Positions 8,773-16,846 of a DNA stretch of 64,000 nucleotides are shown here, one piece after another (position 1 is the stretch's first letter; each line of letters begins with the position of its first letter). The DNA comes from Kribbella jiaozuonensis (lineage in GTDB: Bacteria > Actinomycetota > Actinomycetes > Propionibacteriales > Kribbellaceae). The notes below the pieces were generated by a model. The model saw only the letters and a list, made by a program, of their open reading frames with translations, ran no database searches and was not told the DNA's origin. A program made the translations under genes and the position numbers. The DNA lies in NCBI RefSeq assembly GCF_005233875.1, contig NZ_SZPZ01000007.1:1-64000 (forward strand), in the 5' to 3' direction.

Positions 8773-9903
8773 TCACTCCTGTTCTGGTCCGAGGGACAGC
8801 TGGGCGACAGTGTTCGCCTCGATCAGCGCGCGGTCCACGGCATGGCCGAGACCGGTTGCCGCAGGCACCTGTACGACCCCTTCGACGGCGACGACGGCGG
8901 GTTCGACGACGTCCCGGGCGTAGTACTTCTCCGAGGCGGACACGTCCGATGGGAGGGTGAACCCACCGAGGCTGGAGAGTGCGACGTTCGCGAGCCGGCC
9001 GATGCCGAACTCGTGCATACCGCCGCACCAGACGGGGATGCCTTCGTCCCGCGCCCGGTCGTGCGCTTCACGCGCTGGAGTGAGGCCGCCCATCCGGGAC
9101 ACCTTGATGTTCAGGACCCGCAGCGCTTCTAGCGCCAGCGCGGTCTCCAGGTCGTCGACGGTCTCGATACTCTCGTCGAGGCAGACCGGTGTCTCGATCG
9201 TGCGCTGCAGCTCGGCGTGCGTAAGCAGGTCGCGTGGCGCGAACGGCTGCTCGATCATTGTCAGCCTGAACTCGTCGAGCTCCTGCAAGAGTTTCAGGTC
9301 GCCCGCGGTGTAGATGCCGTTGGCATCGACATGCAGATCGAGGTCCGGGTACGCCGTACGCACCGCACGGACCGGCTCGATATCCCAGCCGGGGGCGATC
9401 TTCAGCTTCACCCTCGGGTAGCCGGCTTCGACCTGCAGCTGAACCTGGGCCAGTAGGTCGTCGATCGTCGGTTCGATGCCGAGCGAGACACCCGCGACGA
9501 CCTCGGTCCGCTTCCCGCCCAGAGCTGTTGCCAAGGGCATGGAGTTGGCCTCGGCGTACAGGACCCAGGCGGCGGTATCCACGCCGGCCTTGGCGAAGTT
9601 GTTGCCGCGGACCTTCGACCAGCGGCGGGCCAAGTCGGCGGGGTGGGTCCAGGAGTGATTCAGGACCGCGGGCAGGAGATAGTGCGAGGCGATGTGCCAG
9701 CAGGACTCGACCGTCTCCGGTGCGTAGTACGGATCGGAGGATGATGCGATCTCGCCCCAGCCGATCGCGCCCGACGCGTCCTCCAGCTCGACCAGGATGT
9801 GGTCGAGGAACGCCTTACGGTGCGAGCTGGTCTGGAACTCGTGCACCAGCGGCATCCGGACCCGATGCAGCCGGGCCGCGACGATCTTCAGTTCAGTTGA
9901 CAT
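8773..9903 (-). CDS. Enolase-superfamily N-succinylamino-acid racemase / o-succinylbenzoate synthase-like
   Basis: 376-aa muconate-lactonizing-subgroup enolase. Active-site residues are all visible: the catalytic pair K166-x-K168 in KLK, metal ligands D193 (VDANG), E218 (IEQP) and D243 (LDES), and the second base K267 (NIKVSRMGG). This subgroup contains both OSBS (menaquinone synthesis) and NSAR. Neighbours decide between them: there are no men genes here, but there is a COG3375-like GNAT, a D-aminoacylase and an M20 hydrolase, the company kept by NSAR. Racemisation of N-succinyl amino acids is therefore the preferred reading. It overlaps the SIS gene upstream by 11 bases. Confidence 0.88.
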   Translation of the reverse strand: MSTELKIVAARLHRVRMPLVHEFQTSSHRKAFLDHILVELEDASGAIGWGEIASSSDPYYAPETVESCWHIASHYLLPAVLNHSWTHPADLARRWSKVRGNNFAKAGVDTAAWVLYAEANSMPLATALGGKRTEVVAGVSLGIEPTIDDLLAQVQLQVEAGYPRVKLKIAPGWDIEPVRAVRTAYPDLDLHVDANGIYTAGDLKLLQELDEFRLTMIEQPFAPRDLLTHAELQRTIETPVCLDESIETVDDLETALALEALRVLNIKVSRMGGLTPAREAHDRARDEGIPVWCGGMHEFGIGRLANVALSSLGGFTLPSDVSASEKYYARDVVEPAVVAVEGVVQVPAATGLGHAVDRALIEANTVAQLSLGPEQE

Positions 9904-10537
9904 ACAACCCCAGCTCCGTGTTCAGCCGGTCGCGCTCGAGCAGTCGTCGCCGCGCGCCCTTCGCACTCGCGGTGGTCAGCGTCGCGAGCACGTGCAGCAC
10001 GGATGCGACGACGGTCGGCGAGTCGACGTACGACGCGCTCCCGGTCGCGACATAGATGCTCTGGTCGGCGATCTTGGCCAGCGGCGCGTCCTCGAAGTCC
10101 GTCACCGCGACCAGTTCCCCGCCGGCCTCGACGAAGCGGCTGGCGATCTCGACCGTGTCGCGCCGGTAGCGGCGGAAGGAGAACGCGACCATCAGATCGT
10201 TGGACCGGACGTCGGACAGTACGTCGACCCCGCGGACGACGGTGCCGTCGATCAACGTCACCTGCGACAGGCCGGCCCCGAGGTCGAACGCGAGCAAGGA
10301 CGCGTACGAGAACGACTTCGCCGATCCGACGATGAACCGCCGGCGGGCAGCGACGATCCGGGCCGCTGCCTGCGCGATCGACTCGTCGGTCAGGATCTGG
10401 TCAAGGGCCTCGTCGATCGAGGCGCGCTCCTGCTCGACCACGCGGCGCTGCAGGAGCGTTGACGACCGGCGTTGCAGGCGGGCGTCGTACCGCTCGTGGG
10501 GGCTGGTGAGCTCGCGGTTGCGTGGATCGTCAGGCAT
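9893..10537 (-). CDS. SIS-domain protein resembling an RpiR regulator without its HTH
   Basis: 214-aa protein with an SIS (sugar isomerase) fold over about residues 55-190: RRFIVGSAKSFSYA, then SNDLMVAFSFRRYRRDT and VAVTDFEDAPLAKIADQ. These match the effector domain of RpiR-family regulators, which bind phosphosugars. RpiR proteins normally have an N-terminal HTH of about 75 residues; here only about 50 residues precede the SIS domain and no HTH is seen. An upstream extension would run through the GNAT gene, which it already overlaps by 8 bases. Either an enzyme or ligand-binding subunit of the operon, or a regulator that has lost DNA binding. Confidence 0.8.
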   Translation of the reverse strand: MPDDPRNRELTSPHERYDARLQRRSSTLLQRRVVEQERASIDEALDQILTDESIAQAAARIVAARRRFIVGSAKSFSYASLLAFDLGAGLSQVTLIDGTVVRGVDVLSDVRSNDLMVAFSFRRYRRDTVEIASRFVEAGGELVAVTDFEDAPLAKIADQSIYVATGSASYVDSPTVVASVLHVLATLTTASAKGARRRLLERDRLNTELGLYVN

Positions 10538-11207
10538 CGGCCGGCCCGAAGTAGTAGGCGCCGGTCCCGTCCGGAAGGCGGCGGCACGAAACAGCGACGA
10601 GCCCTTGCGCCAGCAGACCTTCGAACGAGCTACGCAGCTCGGCCGGGTCGGTCGGCATCACCAACTCGGTCATGCTCGCGGGAACGGCGGGCTGCTCGCG
10701 GGTCAGGTCCCACTCGACGATCACGCGGTCGGTGCCCGGACCGTACATGTCCGGGGCGAACCAGCGACCGCGGGCGCCGAGGACGTCGAGGTTGAAGTGC
10801 GCGTTGCGGACCTGCCTCGGATCGTACGTCCAGCGCATCCGCGACATACCGTGGCTCAGGGCAACTTCTCGCTGGGCGTGCTTGAGCATCCGGCCGAGGC
10901 CGTGCCCCTGCTGGTCGGCCGCGACCACGGCGGACTGCGAGTAGTGGTAGAAACCGCGCCGATCGGTGCCGCAGAAGCCATAGGCGAACGCGACCAGCTT
11001 GTCGCTCTCGTCGAGGATGCCGACCACCGACCCGCCGTTGCTGGCCAGCGCGCCGAGCAGTCGCGGATTCAGCCCGTACGCCGGGTCGAGGTAGCCGAAG
11101 ACCGCGCGGTACAGCTCCGAGGCCTCGGCGAACCTGGACGCCGTGGTGAGCGAGACCGCACGGAAGCTCACCTCAGAGATACGATTCATATCCTGAGTAG
11201 ATCCCAT
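10530..11207 (-). CDS. GNAT acyltransferase, COG3375-like (predicted D-amino-acid N-succinyltransferase)
   Basis: About 225-aa cytoplasmic GNAT protein. The acyl-CoA binding loop is in the segment QQGHGLGRMLKHAQREVALS, followed by RMRWTYDPRQVRNAHFNLDV and the tail DRVIVEWDL, which I recognise as typical of the COG3375 group that co-occurs with N-succinylamino-acid racemases. The start is uncertain: an in-frame TTG at 11225, ATG at 11207 or ATG at 11189 are possible and none has a good ribosome binding site. First gene of the operon; the M20 gene is divergent, so both may share a control region. Succinyl-CoA as donor is inferred from context. Confidence 0.82.
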   Translation of the reverse strand: MGSTQDMNRISEVSFRAVSLTTASRFAEASELYRAVFGYLDPAYGLNPRLLGALASNGGSVVGILDESDKLVAFAYGFCGTDRRGFYHYSQSAVVAADQQGHGLGRMLKHAQREVALSHGMSRMRWTYDPRQVRNAHFNLDVLGARGRWFAPDMYGPGTDRVIVEWDLTREQPAVPASMTELVMPTDPAELRSSFEGLLAQGLVAVSCRRLPDGTGAYYFGPADA

Positions 11208-11257
11208 GGATCTCAAGGTCGTCAATCGGTGATCAGATGATGATACGTTGACTATCC

Positions 11258-12349
11258 ATGATCATCGAGCGACTCCAGGAGTACGTCGGCGCGGAGACCC
11301 CGACCGGTGACGCGGCCGCGCTGAACGCGTTCGCCGACCGCCTCGCCGAGCGGTACGACGCCCTCGGTGCGAGCGTACGCCGCGTGCCCACACCGACCGG
11401 CGATCATCTGGTCGCGGACTTCCCCGGCCACGGGCCGAGGGCCGACGAGGCGCCGCTGCTGTTCCTCGCCCACCACGACACCGTCTGGCCTCTTGGACAG
11501 CTCGCGGACGTGATGCCGTGGCGCGAGGCGGACGGCATCATCCACGGCCCCGGCGTCTTCGACATGAAGGGCGGGCTCGTCATCCTCGAAACCGCCCTGG
11601 AACAGGTCGCCGACCAGGACCACCGACCGGTGCGAGTCGTGGTCGTCGCCGACGAGGAGGTCGGTTCGCCATCTGCTCGCGACTTGGTGACGGCCGAGTC
11701 TGCCGGGGTATACGCCGCCTTCGGGCTCGAACCGCCACACCCGAACGGCGACCTCAAGACCTCCCGTTGGGGCAGTACCCGCGTCCGCATCGAAATCACC
11801 GGCCGCGAGGCACACGCCGCACTCGACCCGGACAGCGGGATCTCCGCGATCGACGAGCTCGTCGACCAGCTGATCGCGGTCCGCGGCATCGTCGCGCAGT
11901 ACGACGAGGTGCTGTGCAACGTCGGCACGATCACAGGCGGCGGCCGGACGAACGTCGTACCAGGCTCGGCGTCGGCCGACATCGGCTTCCGCTTCGTCGA
12001 CCCATCAACCGAGAAAGCCGTCCTCGCCGCCGTCGCCGAACTCCAGCCGGTCCGAGCCGCTCAGCTCACAGTGCGCGTCATGTCGAACCGCCCGGCCTGG
12101 CAACCGTCGCCGGCGACCGACGACCTACTGGCAAAGGTGATCGAGGCCGGCCGCTCCATCGGTCAGAAGGTCGGCGGCGCCGCCGCATCCGGCGCAGCCG
12201 ACACCAACCTGACCGGCTGGCTCGGCATCCCGACCCTCGACGGCCTCGGCCCAATAGGCAAGGGCGCCCACGCCGTCCACGAGCAGATCGTCGCGACGAG
12301 CCTGAGCGAGCGAGTCGCGCTGGTCGCCGCGATCATCATCTCGCTTTAA
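11258..12349 (+). CDS. M20-family metallohydrolase (predicted N-succinyl-L-amino-acid desuccinylase)
   Basis: 363-aa zinc hydrolase of the M20 / carboxypeptidase G2 type. Motifs: AHHDTVWPLG (first metal His), GVFDMKGGL (bridging Asp), VADEEVGSPS (catalytic and metal Glu pair), and a dimerisation domain starting at REAHAAL, with late GADTNL-like residues and KGAHAVHE near the end. Within this cluster the likely job is removal of the N-acyl group from N-acyl-L-amino acids made by the racemase. No Shine-Dalgarno sequence precedes the ATG, so a leaderless transcript is possible. Its stop overlaps the end of the convergent response-regulator gene by 4 bases. Confidence 0.88.
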   Translation: MIIERLQEYVGAETPTGDAAALNAFADRLAERYDALGASVRRVPTPTGDHLVADFPGHGPRADEAPLLFLAHHDTVWPLGQLADVMPWREADGIIHGPGVFDMKGGLVILETALEQVADQDHRPVRVVVVADEEVGSPSARDLVTAESAGVYAAFGLEPPHPNGDLKTSRWGSTRVRIEITGREAHAALDPDSGISAIDELVDQLIAVRGIVAQYDEVLCNVGTITGGGRTNVVPGSASADIGFRFVDPSTEKAVLAAVAELQPVRAAQLTVRVMSNRPAWQPSPATDDLLAKVIEAGRSIGQKVGGAAASGAADTNLTGWLGIPTLDGLGPIGKGAHAVHEQIVATSLSERVALVAAIIISL

Positions 12350-12990
12350 GTGCTCAGGAACGCGAGGACCGCCAGCACGCGGCGGTGATCCTCGGGCGCG
12401 GGTGCGAGGTCGAGCTTCACGAAGATGCTCGTCACGTGCTTCTCGACCGCGCGCTCCGAGATCACCAGCGTGCCGGCGATGGCGTGGTTGCTGCGCCCTT
12501 CCGCCATCAGCGCGAGCACCTCCCGTTCGCGGGCGGTCACCGCAGCGAGCGGATCCTTCACGCGGCGACGGCCGAGCATCTGCGAGACGACCTCCGGGTC
12601 CAGCGCCGAGCCGCCTTCACCCACTCGCCGGACCGCGTCGGTGAACCGCTCCAGATCCGACACACGATCCTTCAGCAGATACCCGACGCCCGCAGCGTCG
12701 TCCCCGAGCAGTTCCAGCGCGTACTGATCCTCCAGGTACTGCGAGAGCACCAGCACCCCGGTCCCCGGCAGCTCGGCCCGAATCGCCAGAGCCGCCCGGA
12801 GGCCTTCGTCGGTGTACGACGGCGGCATCCGGAGATCGATGATCGCGACATCCGGCCGGCTCAGTCTCGCCTCGCGCATCAACTCGGCGCCGTCGCGAGC
12901 CTGCCCCACAACCTCGAACCCGTTCCCCTCGAGGATCCGCACCACCCCCTCGCGGAGCAGGATCGAATCGTCGGCGACGATCACGCGCAC
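12346..12990 (-). CDS. LuxR-type response regulator
   Basis: About 214 aa. Start at the GTG at 12990 (VRVIVADDS), which overlaps the kinase stop by 10 bases; a second GTG at 12984 is possible. The receiver has D7/D8, phospho-acceptor D52 in AIIDLRMPPS and lysine in GYLLKDR. The PPSYTDEGL insertion after the acceptor is characteristic of a large actinobacterial NarL subgroup. The C-terminal LuxR HTH starts at TAREREVLALMAEG. Third gene of a receiver-kinase-regulator operon, so probably the transcriptional output. Confidence 0.93.
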   Translation of the reverse strand: MRVIVADDSILLREGVVRILEGNGFEVVGQARDGAELMREARLSRPDVAIIDLRMPPSYTDEGLRAALAIRAELPGTGVLVLSQYLEDQYALELLGDDAAGVGYLLKDRVSDLERFTDAVRRVGEGGSALDPEVVSQMLGRRRVKDPLAAVTAREREVLALMAEGRSNHAIAGTLVISERAVEKHVTSIFVKLDLAPAPEDHRRVLAVLAFLST

Positions 12991-14753
12991 GGCAACCTCA
13001 CTCTCACCGCGGTGCCTTCGCCGCCGGCACTCGCCAACTCGAGCCGGCCGTCGAGGGCCGAGACGCGATCGTTCAGGCCACGCAGGCCCGAGCCGTTCTT
13101 CGGGTCGGCGCCGCCGATTCCGTCGTCGATCACGTCGACCTCGACGACGCCGTTCCGGTTCAGCACACTCACCGTGACGCAGCGCGCGGCGGCGTACCGG
13201 GCCGCGTTGGTAAGCGCCTCGGCGACGACGAAGTAGACTGCCGACTCGATCGACGCCGGCAGCCGGTCGGCGGGAGTCTCGATCACCTCGACCGGGACCG
13301 GTGACCGGCTGGCGAGGCCGCGCAGCGCCGCGTCGAGGCCGCGATTCGTCAGCACTGCTGGATGGATGCCGCGGGCCAGCTCCCTCAGTTCGGCGGTCGC
13401 CTCCCCCAGCTCGTGCAGCGAGGTGTCGAGCAGCTCGCTCGCCGCCTCGGGATCGCGTGCCACCAAGTCTCGGGCCAGGCGGAGGTTGATGCCGAGGGCC
13501 ATCAATCGCTGCTGGGCACCGTCGTGGAGATCCCGCTCGATCCGCCGCCGCTGCTCGTCCCCCGCTTCGACGATGCGGGCGCGTGACGACCGCAACTCGG
13601 CAACCCGGACCCGCAGTTCGGCAGCGAGACGCTCGTTCCGCAAGGTCAACGCCACTGCGGCGCCGACCGTCTGCACGAGGCTGCGCTCGTCCTCCAGCGA
13701 GGCATCGTGGACGACCGCCGCCAATGGCTCGCCGCCGTGGCTGATCCTCGTCGCGAACCGTCCCTCGCCGGTCTCCGGCAGCGCGACCGGCCGGCCCTCG
13801 GAATCGACGTACGACGAGATCTCGGGGACCCAGTAGGCGAGTTCGAGGCCGGGGTCGCCGAGCGTCTCGGCCAGCGTGTCCCGCAATCCCGATCGTCCGA
13901 CCTGCCCGGCCAGGCTGCTGACGACGAGAGTGACGGCTTCCGCCGTACCGAAGCGAGACCGCAGCAGCCCGAGGAGGAATGCGAACGGGACGAAAGCGAA
14001 CAGCGACAGTGCGACGAAGTCGGCGGCATCCGTCGCTGCCGCTGTACCACTTCCGCTGCCGACCAAGGCTGCTGCGAGGAAGAACAGCGTCAACGCGCCG
14101 GTCACCAGGATCGGGCTGAGCGCCCGTCGCTGACCAGGTGTCGCCCTTCGCCAGCGTCGTACTTGCATAACCACAAGCCCTACGAGCACAACCACCGCAC
14201 ACAGCAGCTGCAGTCCGATGATGAGACTGGCCGCCGTACTCGAACTTGCGATCAGGATCGGGTTCGGCGGACAACCGACACACCCCGAGTACGGCGCTGT
14301 CGTGTCGGTGAAGAGGTACGCCGCCAGCTGGAGCACGGTCACGTTGACATACGCCAACGCCGCCAGGCGTCGCTGTGCCGTCGTCTCGAGCCGGCCCGAC
14401 GGGAAGGCGAGCAGCAGATGTGCCAGCAGAGCGAACGAGAGCGGTGCTGCGAGTTCACCGACGCTGAAGACGACGCCGTCACCCGAGACCCCCAGCCCTC
14501 GGATCATCCAGGCCAGACCGGTCGCGACCATCAACAGTCCGATGTCGTTGCCCGGACGCCGCGCCCACGCGTACAGGCCGGTGCCGGCGAAGCCCCAGCC
14601 GATCAGCAGCAGGTAGAACGCATAGACGCCGGGTGAGGCGAAGCTGCCGGTCGCATGAGTGTGCGGAGAGTTGAGCACCAGCACAGTCAGACCGATGCCG
14701 ATCGCAACGGTCGCGACCGCCGCGGCGATCAGCCTGCGGCTGGGGCTTCTCAT
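12981..14753 (-). CDS. Membrane sensor histidine kinase (HisKA_3 type)
   Basis: 590-aa kinase. About seven to eight hydrophobic segments occupy residues 8-270, followed by a GAF-like linker (about 285-390) and the H-box ERDLHDGAQQRLMALG (phosphoacceptor His near 418). The HATPase_c domain has N-box EALTNAARYA and G-box DDGIGG, ending GLRGLNDRVSALDGRL. It overlaps the standalone receiver gene upstream (4 bases, ATGA) and the LuxR regulator downstream, so three signalling proteins are translated together. The stimulus is unknown; the divergent CPBP protease genes are the nearest candidate targets. Confidence 0.92.
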   Translation of the reverse strand: MRSPSRRLIAAAVATVAIGIGLTVLVLNSPHTHATGSFASPGVYAFYLLLIGWGFAGTGLYAWARRPGNDIGLLMVATGLAWMIRGLGVSGDGVVFSVGELAAPLSFALLAHLLLAFPSGRLETTAQRRLAALAYVNVTVLQLAAYLFTDTTAPYSGCVGCPPNPILIASSSTAASLIIGLQLLCAVVVLVGLVVMQVRRWRRATPGQRRALSPILVTGALTLFFLAAALVGSGSGTAAATDAADFVALSLFAFVPFAFLLGLLRSRFGTAEAVTLVVSSLAGQVGRSGLRDTLAETLGDPGLELAYWVPEISSYVDSEGRPVALPETGEGRFATRISHGGEPLAAVVHDASLEDERSLVQTVGAAVALTLRNERLAAELRVRVAELRSSRARIVEAGDEQRRRIERDLHDGAQQRLMALGINLRLARDLVARDPEAASELLDTSLHELGEATAELRELARGIHPAVLTNRGLDAALRGLASRSPVPVEVIETPADRLPASIESAVYFVVAEALTNAARYAAARCVTVSVLNRNGVVEVDVIDDGIGGADPKNGSGLRGLNDRVSALDGRLELASAGGEGTAVRVRLPCA

Positions 14754-15106
14754 CGCAGCAGTGCGGCCAGGGCGCTCCCGGTCAACTCTCCTTTGGGGAT
14801 GAAGCCGCGCGCACCGCTGGCGCCGATCGCGTCGCCCAGATCGGCGGAGTCATGGCTCGAAGTGAGCACGATCTGCGGGGCATGACCATTGGCATCGAGC
14901 ATGGACCTGGCGACCTCGAACCCGTCGATATCGGGCAGTCGTACGTCGAGCAACACCAGCTCGGGCCGCAGCCGACGGGCGGCCAGCAAGGCGGCGCCGC
15001 CGTCCTCGGCCTCGCCCACGACGACGTACCCGTCGGCCTCCAGCATGCGGCGAGCGCTGGCCCGGAAGCTCGGGTGGTCGTCGACGATCAGCACGGTCTT
15101 CCCCAT
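14750..15106 (-). CDS. Stand-alone receiver-domain protein
   Basis: 118-aa CheY-like receiver without an output domain. D9/D10, phospho-acceptor D54 (VLLDVRLPDI), the switch Thr/Ser in VLTSSH and the lysine in FIPKGEL are all present, so it should accept phosphate. It is the first gene of the operon, overlapping the kinase start as ATGA. Such single-domain receivers act as phosphate sinks or by protein-protein contact; here it could compete with the LuxR regulator two genes downstream for the same kinase. Confidence 0.9.
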   Translation of the reverse strand: MGKTVLIVDDHPSFRASARRMLEADGYVVVGEAEDGGAALLAARRLRPELVLLDVRLPDIDGFEVARSMLDANGHAPQIVLTSSHDSADLGDAIGASGARGFIPKGELTGSALAALLR

Positions 15107-15263
15107 GCAGCGAGTCTCCTCCGCGGATCAGCGCCCGGCTATACGGCCGGCCACACCGCTTGGTACGGGCAACCGAACCCCGAAGACGCCTGGAAGCTCG
15201 ATGGTTCGGGCGTCGTCGCGCTGACAGCGTGGCGTCATGTCCCAGTCCCAAGGAGGATCCGCC

Positions 15264-16067
15264 ATGAACCGCACCGCGAAGATCGATCAAGCTCCCAGCC
15301 CGGCCGCCGACCGGTACGCGTCCGTCGGCCAGTACTCGAAGGCCCAGGTCCTCGGGGCGTGGGCGGCAACCGCCGTACCGATGGGCCTGCTCGCCTGGAT
15401 CGGGGCACCGTGGCTCAGCCATCGCCTCGGCGGGCGCGATCCGCTCATCGAAGCGCTGTTGATCTGCTTCCTGATCGGACTGCTCTGGCAGCTCGGCCTG
15501 GTCCTGATTCTGGTCCGGCGGGAGCAGAAGGGGCTGCAGTGGGCGCGGGTGCGCGACGCGCTGTGGCTGCGGAACCTGAAGGATCCCAAGACCGGACGCA
15601 TCGGCGGCAAGCTCTGGTGGTGGACGATTCCGTTCGTCGTCGTTTCAGCCGGCCTCAACGCTCTGCCAGGGCTCACGCCTGTCGGCCCGGTCCCCCGGGA
15701 TCTCCCGCACACGCTCGAACTCGCCCGCGGTCGGCTCGAGCACTTGTTCAACGGCAACTGGGCGATCTTCGCGCTGTTCGTGGTGGTCGTCTTCCTGGCC
15801 CCACTCACCGAGGAGCTGTTCTTCCGCGGACTCCTCCTGCCACGGATGCGGACCGCGTTCGGCCGCGGTGACATCTTCGTGAACGGATTCCTGTTCGGGG
15901 TCTACCACTTGCACCAGCCATGGAGCGCGCCGTCCAGCGTGGTCGACGGAATCATCACCCAGGCCTACCCCGCGCGTCGTTTCCAGAGCACGTGGATCGG
16001 AATCATCACGCACACCCTGCCGAGCTTTGTCATCGTCGGCGCGGTGCTTCCGCTGGTCATCTCATGA
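15264..16067 (+). CDS. CPBP-family intramembrane protease-like protein 1
   Basis: 267-aa polytopic membrane protein. The ATG at 15264 is preceded by a perfect AGGAGG at spacing 7 and is preferred over an in-frame start 27 bases upstream. CPBP (CAAX protease / bacteriocin-processing) motifs are complete: TEELFFRGLL (motif 1, EExxxR), FGVYHLHQPW (motif 2, FxxxH) and a third segment GIITHTLPSF. In the family these residues form a glutamic intramembrane protease site or an immunity function. It lies head-to-head with the three-gene two-component operon and overlaps the second CPBP gene. Confidence 0.88.
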   Translation: MNRTAKIDQAPSPAADRYASVGQYSKAQVLGAWAATAVPMGLLAWIGAPWLSHRLGGRDPLIEALLICFLIGLLWQLGLVLILVRREQKGLQWARVRDALWLRNLKDPKTGRIGGKLWWWTIPFVVVSAGLNALPGLTPVGPVPRDLPHTLELARGRLEHLFNGNWAIFALFVVVVFLAPLTEELFFRGLLLPRMRTAFGRGDIFVNGFLFGVYHLHQPWSAPSSVVDGIITQAYPARRFQSTWIGIITHTLPSFVIVGAVLPLVIS

Positions 16068-16846
16068 GACGGTCGATCGCCACTCTGCTGATCCCCGCCG
16101 TCGGTCTCACATTGGTCGCGCAGACGATCTTCCTGCTGAACGGCTGGAACGTCATGCCGGCCAAGGTTCTGGAGCTCGTCCTGCTGTTGGGCGGGGCCAC
16201 GCTCCTGGCCGGCGGCCGATCGGAGGGACGACGGCTCTTCGCGGGACTGGTCCGCTGGCGGATCGGCATCGGCGTACTGCTGATCGTGGTTGCCGCCCTG
16301 CCCCTGCTCACCGTGGTCGTTGCAGTCGTCACCGGCAGCCTGCAATCGGTCGACGGCGGCTGGGTTCAGGTCGTGATGACATACCTGCTGTTCCTCGTCT
16401 TCGGCGCGATCACGGCCAACCTGTGGGAGGAAACGGTCTGGGCCGGCTTCGTTCAGACGAGGCTGATGGCTCGGCATGGGCTGTTGATCGGCTCGCTGCT
16501 GACCGCCGTACCGTTCTTCATCATCCATCTACCGCTGGCGTTCGAGACCAACGGATGGGCGGGTACGTCGTGGTCCGACGCGCTGGCGACCTGGGGCATC
16601 CTGCTGGTGAGCGCGCCGTTCTTCCGCTACCTGATCGGGATGGTCCTGATCGACACGGGTGGCAGCCTGCTCGCGGCCGGTCTGCTGCATGCGTCGTTCA
16701 ACGCCTCGGGCGCGCTGCCGGTCCTGTCCGGTGGTTGGCAGTACGTGCCGGCGATGATCCTGCTGACCGTTGCTGTCGCAGTACTCCGCCGACGGCATCG
16801 ACGGAGTACTGCGCAAGCGACCGAAGTTACGGCCAGAGCTGTTTGA
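16064..16846 (+). CDS. CPBP-family membrane protein 2
   Basis: 260-aa membrane protein starting at the ATG that overlaps the stop of CPBP gene 1 (ATGA). About seven transmembrane segments. Motif 1 reads WEETVWAGFVQTR: the two glutamates are kept but the arginine of EExxxR is replaced by alanine. Motif 2 is present as FFIIHLPL. Likely a partner or diverged paralogue of the first protein. Its 3' end overlaps the convergent gamma-glutamyltransferase gene by 20 bases and encodes a hairpin that may terminate that gene. Confidence 0.85.
   Translation: MRRSIATLLIPAVGLTLVAQTIFLLNGWNVMPAKVLELVLLLGGATLLAGGRSEGRRLFAGLVRWRIGIGVLLIVVAALPLLTVVVAVVTGSLQSVDGGWVQVVMTYLLFLVFGAITANLWEETVWAGFVQTRLMARHGLLIGSLLTAVPFFIIHLPLAFETNGWAGTSWSDALATWGILLVSAPFFRYLIGMVLIDTGGSLLAAGLLHASFNASGALPVLSGGWQYVPAMILLTVAVAVLRRRHRRSTAQATEVTARAV
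16777..16813 (-). terminator. Hairpin downstream of the gamma-glutamyltransferase gene, inside the convergent CPBP gene
   Basis: CGCAGTACTCCG and CGGAGTACTGCG form a perfect 12-bp stem around a 13-base loop. On the minus strand it begins 13 bases after the transferase stop codon, the right place for a terminator, although no U run follows. On the plus strand it lies within the last codons of CPBP protein 2. Confidence 0.55.

Noticed and set aside
9893..10537. Full RpiR transcriptional regulator
   Set aside because: No N-terminal HTH can be found; called an SIS protein instead.
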